Assembly (NCBI GenBank): GCA_014529385.2
Contig: CM043965.1
Span: forward strand, 59,736,433 to 59,800,432
Direction of reading: 5' to 3'
DNA: 64,000 bases
Origin: Adiantum capillus-veneris
Lineage: Eukaryota > Streptophyta > Polypodiopsida > Polypodiales > Pteridaceae
Below are positions 59,377-64,000 of this stretch, one piece after another (the stretch's first letter is position 1; each line of letters begins with the position of its first letter). The position numbers and the translations under genes were made by a program. A model generated the notes under the pieces. The model saw only the letters and a list, made by a program, of their open reading frames with translations, did not search any database and was not told where the DNA came from.

Positions 59377-62300
59377 ATGGCTATGACTATTCTCGTCAAC
59401 GGCCTTCCTTCTGGCCAGCGTTCTGTTCCTCCCTTCCAAGGCCAAGGATTTCCAAGTTGGAAAGCAAAGATGTTGTTAGTTCTTGAAGGCTTGTATTTTA
59501 GGCCTTGAAAGATATTACAAATGCTATTGTTGAGAGGCCCAAACAAACAAACAAACAAGACACAATGGTGAGAACTTATCTTTTTGAAATCGTAATAGAA
59601 TATTCATTACATAAGTGGCAAGTTTCTTGCAGGTTCTGCATGTTTCTATTATAAGGGCAAGATGTGAGCGACTTGTAAGAGCTCCTTCAAGATATAGAGA
59701 TTGAGAAACTCTTTTTGTCACACACACTTTTGGTCTTTTTGTTTTGGTTTTGTATGAATTTCTCTATGTATACATGTTGCCTTCATGAAAGAGATAATAT
59801 TTCCTTGTTTGATTTCCCACACCCTTGATACCAAGGTGTCAAGATTTGCACCTAGGAGGGTGCCATGTGGTAGGAAATAATCCTATACGCCTTCTTTTAC
59901 ACTGAAACTAGGTGGTATATATAAGGAAGGGAGGACCATTTCATTAGCATCAAATTGAAAGTTTCATCAAAGCTAAATCTTTGAGGAACTCATAAACTGC
60001 GTATTGCTTTTATGCACAAGATATGCATGTGTCTAACCAGGAAAATCACTCTTGAGTGTTTATGAGAGTAGAATTGATTTGAAACATTGCTTTATGCGAT
60101 GGATTGGTTTGCTCAAATATCCGGAAGGTCAACTATTGATCTCGTAACCGGTAGTTCACCAACAAATTACCTGCTATTGCGGGTAGGATTGCAGAAAGGA
60201 AGGAACGTGGTTATCACTGAAGGACCTATATTTGAAGATTGGAATGTTGCCTATACGGATTGGCAATGACGTGATAAAGCAACTCGTTGATATATTCTTT
60301 CTACTCTTACTGATTCCCTTTTGCTTGATATCTATGAACTGCCTACTTCCCACGACGTATGGAAGTACCTTATTGCAAACTTTTAGAAGAAATCTATTAC
60401 AGAAATACTTTATTTGAGAGGGTTGCTTAACAAGTTACAATATAAAGTTGGTACTACCATGACGGGACATATTGAATCTTTCAAATCTATTATTAATCAA
60501 CTTGCTGCTGCCGGTGATCCTGTTCCACAAAAGCAATTGATTACACTTCTGCTTGATATGGTGAAGGACTCTTCTTATAATAACATTGTTACTATTCTCT
60601 TCAATAAAGATGGTCTTGATTTCGACCAAGCCTGCATGTCTTTAATTGAATACTCTCAACGTCAAGAACGTCGTAATGCTGGTCACGATACAACTATGAT
60701 TTCACAAGAGGAGACTGAGTCACAACAGATGGAACGTGCTTTTTATGCTCGAAGGCGTCCATTTCAATGAGGAAACCGCAGAGGTGGCCATCACGGTAAT
60801 ATTTTCTCTCGTCTCAAATTTCCTAATAAGCAATGTTCTTACTGCAATAGAAATGGCCATAATGAAGATGATTGTTGGGCACGTCAATATGATGAAGAAC
60901 ACAATATTACCACAAAACAACCACGTTTATCTAGAGACTCTTCTTCTTCTTCTTGTGAATATTGTGGATGATCTGATCATCCCACTCATATGTGCTATAA
61001 GCGTCGATTCGACACTGATTGTAATAGAGCATATGCTACTGAACATCAAAACAACATTGTACCAGAAACAAGCTGCATCCTATGTTCAGTTGCTCCAGAC
61101 AAAATACTTCATGTACGTGATGGATCACTTTTTATTGTCGATTCTGGTGCTGCAGGAAATATGACATATCAGTCTAAGTGGCTCCATAACTATCATCCAA
61201 TATCAGTTCAACGTGTTGTTTATTTTGTTGATGATACTACTTGTCAAGTAAAGGGTATTGGAGACTTATATCTTGGTACCTTATCTTCTTTCACTCGAAT
61301 TTTGCGAGGAGTATTACATGTACCAGATCTTCAACGTAATCTTCTTTCAGTTTCTAGACTTGTTGATCTTGGTCTGTTTGTTGGATTTGGTCATACCAAA
61401 TGCCGAATTGAGAAAGATGGACAGACTATAGCCACTACTTCTCAAAACGGTAATTTGTTTGAACTCTCTCTCAACGATGCTGTAGCAAATGTTCTCACTG
61501 CTCCAGGTGATCATGATTGCAAAGTATGGCATCACCGTTTTGTTCATGCTGATTTATCAAAACTCCTTGATCTTCAACTTCATGATCTAGCTTGTTCATG
61601 GCATGGATCTTAAAGCCCATCCCCATATGGGAATTTGTGAATTTTGTGCTATTGGGAAACACAATCGTAAACCCTTTCCTCTTTCAAATACAACTCATTC
61701 TCATGACATATGGGTCTTGTTCATATTGATATATGTGGACCTCTACCTTCTTCAAGATCACAATATCGCTACTTCATTACTTTCATTGTTGATTTCTCAA
61801 GGTATACGACTGTATTTCTACTTAGACAAAAATCTGAACCCTTATCTGTTTTCAAACAATTCCACAAGGCTGCGGAACTTCAAACTGGTCGTCGCCTTAA
61901 GAAGCTTCGTAGTGACAATGGAGGCGAATATGTTTCTCGAGAGTTTGTGAGTTACTGTGCTGACAGTGGAATTCATCATGAACACACTATTCCATATTCG
62001 CCTCAACAGAACGGCATTGCTGAACAAAAGAACCGCACTATTTTTAATGTTGTAAGATGTATGTTGATTCATTTTGGCTTATCTCGTATTTTCTGGGCTA
62101 AAGCTACTTTGACAGCAGTCTTTATTCAGAATCGTCTTCCTACTATTGCACCCTCTGGTAAGATACCCATCACAGCATGGATAGGTGACATTCCTTCTGT
62201 ATCTCATTTTCGAACCTTTGGATGTATTGCTTATATTCATGTTCCCAAAGAAACACGAACAAAGCTTGATGTTCTTGGTCTTAAAGTTATTTTTATTGGA

Positions 62301-64000
62301 TATTCTGACACTTTCAAAGGCTACAAATTCTATGACCCTTCCTCCAAGAAAGTAATTGTGAATCGTGATGCTACTTTTAACGAATAGCTTATGGGAGGCT
62401 CATGGTCCATGGAAGATTTTGATGATACTAAATCATTGCTTCAGGATTTTCCATTTCTTCAGATGATGAAACTCTTCCTATAAAGCAACTTTCCTCTTCA
62501 CAACCATCCATTCCGAATGTTGCCAATGATGATATTGATATTTTTGTTGATCTGCCTATTGATTTTGAACATGGCTCATGTCATGTTTATGATGATGATA
62601 TTGCTGATAATGCTTTTTCTACTTCTGAAGATCCGGTCACTTATGATGAAGCTATCTCCTCACCACAAAAGAATCAATGGCAAGAGGCTATGGAAGCAGA
62701 GTACGATTCTCTTATCTCTAAAGGTACATGGATACTAACTGAATTACCTCCTGGTCGTACAACTATTAAATGTAAGTGGGTATATAAGACAAAAGTAGAA
62801 GCAGATGAATCTTTTGAAAAATTCAAGGCGCGTTTAGTTGCAAAAGGTTACTCCCAAGTAGCCGGTGTTGATTATCAAGAGACTTTTTCACCACTTGTCC
62901 GCATTACAAGAGTTCGAGTTTTATTGGCATTTGCTGTTCAATTTGATTTAGAAGCTCATCAAATGGATGTGCGAACTGCTTTTCTTAATGGTGACTTGGA
63001 AGAGGAAATTTATATGAAACAACCAAAAGGGTTTGTTATTCCAGACCCCAACTTATACATAAAACGTCAAGGTAGCAGTTTTGTGATTCTTGCTCTTTAT
63101 GTGGATGATACCATCCTTGTTTCCAATGATTTGGGATTTCTTCAGCAAGTGAAAAATTTATTGTCTTCTGCATTTGATATGGTGGATCTTGGAGAGATTC
63201 ACTCGTGTCTTGGCATTCAAATCCAACAGAACCGTACAAAAGGTATTTTATTCCTTTGACAGTCAAATTTTATTGTAGATACGATTCAAAAATTTGGTAT
63301 GGAATCTGCACATTCACCCAACACACCTTGTCTTGCGAGCTCTACGAAGAACACTTCTGACAATGGCGGTCAACTTGTCACAAATCAACCATATGCTAAC
63401 TTGATTGGATGTCTTCAGTTTTCTGGCATGAACACTCGTCCTGATATTCTGTTTACTGCTAATTATCTTGGACAACATCTTGCATGTCCTTCTCTTAAGC
63501 ATTTGTCTGCTGCAAAGCGTGTATTGAAATACTTGAAAGGCCCTACAGATTTTGGTTTAGTGTATCGACGACAACTCACATCGGATTCTATGCAATCTCT
63601 TTCTCTTTTTGGTTACACAGATGCAGACTGGGCAAGATCACATTTATCTATGCGATCTACTAGTGGAAATTGCTTCTTTATAAATGGTTGTCTTGTTTCT
63701 TGGACCAGCAAGAAACAACATTGTGTTGCAGTTTCTATGACTGAGTCAGAATATGTTACGGCATCACTTGCAGCTCATGAGTTGATTTGGCTTTGACAAA
63801 TGCTGGTTGATATTGGTCACTCTCCTCTTTCTAGCACACCCTTGTGGTGTGACAACCAAAGTGCTATTAGTCTTGCAAAAGACTATGTTCAACATAATAA
63901 GTCAAAGCACATTGCTGTCCATTATCATTATGTCTGGTATGAAGTACGCAAAGGAACCATTATGGTTGAACACTATCCAAGTGACCAGATGATTGCATAC
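59377..64000 (+). pseudogene. Copia-3 gag-pol polyprotein, many stops, right end cut
   Basis: Gag starts at 59377 (PPFQGQGFPSWKAKMLLVLEG) with a stop at 59506-59508. A foreign stretch of about 650 bp follows, and gag resumes near 60235 (DWNVAYTDWQ). One frame runs 60414-61613 with stops at 60768 and 60969. It holds a knuckle (CSYCNRNGHNEDDC), a second Cys cluster and the protease DSGAAGNM. The pre-integrase region (61603-61710) is shifted. Integrase has HIDICGP, RSDNGGEY and NGIAEQKNR. From about 62440 the RT/RNase H frame has QMDVRTAFLNGDL and YVDDTIL, with an in-frame loss of about 45 codons at 63050 removing the LYGLKQ block. Stops lie at 63257 and 63794. RNase H shows YTDADWA, TESEY and WCDNQSAI. 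Confidence 0.92.
59575..60225. other. Unidentified ~650-bp insertion within copia-3 gag
   Basis: Gag homology stops near 59570 and resumes near 60230. The interval has no copia coding sequence. It contains a TATATAAGGAAGGGAGG stretch (59917-59933) that could be a core promoter. No duplicated target, inverted repeat or LTR pair was found. It could be a solo LTR, a SINE-like insertion or a diverged non-homologous segment. Confidence 0.4.

Larger units (their letters stand above)
58464..64000 (+). mobile_element. Ty1/copia retrotransposon, copia-3 (right end outside window)
   Basis: It has a 143-bp 5' LTR, an initiator-Met primer site, a 760-bp leader and a broken gag-pol that runs off the right edge. 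The flank before the LTR is GTGGG; the matching duplication cannot be seen. It interrupts the integrase gene of the older gypsy element. Confidence 0.9.

Overview
This window reads as intergenic DNA from a large-genomed land plant. It is almost entirely nested LTR retrotransposons, microsatellites, decayed coding remnants and one broken multi-exon gene. I find no intact host gene, no rRNA or tRNA gene and no CRISPR array. Supporting evidence for a plant: plant-type Ty1/copia and Ty3/gypsy elements, initiator-Met and tRNA-Asp-type primer sites, a PLS-type pentatricopeptide repeat fragment, and long CT/CA microsatellites. The multi-exon gene belongs to a transposase-like family that I associate with mosses, lycophytes, ferns and invertebrates, so a non-flowering plant is plausible but not proven.

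Layout. 1-950: 5' end of a gypsy-like element on the minus strand (gag start, primer site, part of an LTR). 2157-6602: broken minus-strand gene for a DDE-transposase-like protein, with an 1.9-kb first intron full of AACCAGT-rich repeats. 7445-7568: (TC)n(AC)n. 7753-8130: copia RT remnant. 8251-13801: complete copia element (copia-1), minus strand, TSD TATAG, reading frame broken only by three stop codons. 14.0-19.8 kb: microsatellites and unassignable decayed sequence. 19781-21612: small non-coding LTR element, TSD AATTC. 22.9-26.6 kb: a TIR-element relic, a direct repeat and a cluster of 20-bp palindromes.

28125-52242: a 24.1-kb LTR element on the minus strand with 909-bp LTRs, TSD GCATC and a tRNA-Asp-type primer site. 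It keeps broken gag and protease but shows no reverse transcriptase, RNase H or integrase. Its 3' half carries a long unrecognised coding region (ORF X). A 5.3-kb block containing most of ORF X has been tandemly duplicated, and one copy gained a 356-bp piece of a PPR gene. The boundary of the duplication lies inside a 1.34-kb TIR transposon. Tandem repeats carrying near-perfect palindromes lie upstream of gag and upstream of each ORF X copy.

52308-58003: complete copia-2, plus strand, TSD TTACA. 58464-64000: copia-3, plus strand, running off the right edge. The giant element, copia-2 and copia-3 all sit inside the integrase 3' region of one older gypsy element, whose reading frame can be followed across the insertion sites (58463-58009, 52302-52243, 28124-27930, minus strand).

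Most notable points: a roughly 95-nt leader motif shared by three unrelated retrotransposons, the palindrome-bearing tandem repeats of the giant element, the PPR gene capture within a local duplication, and the three-deep nest in a single integrase gene.
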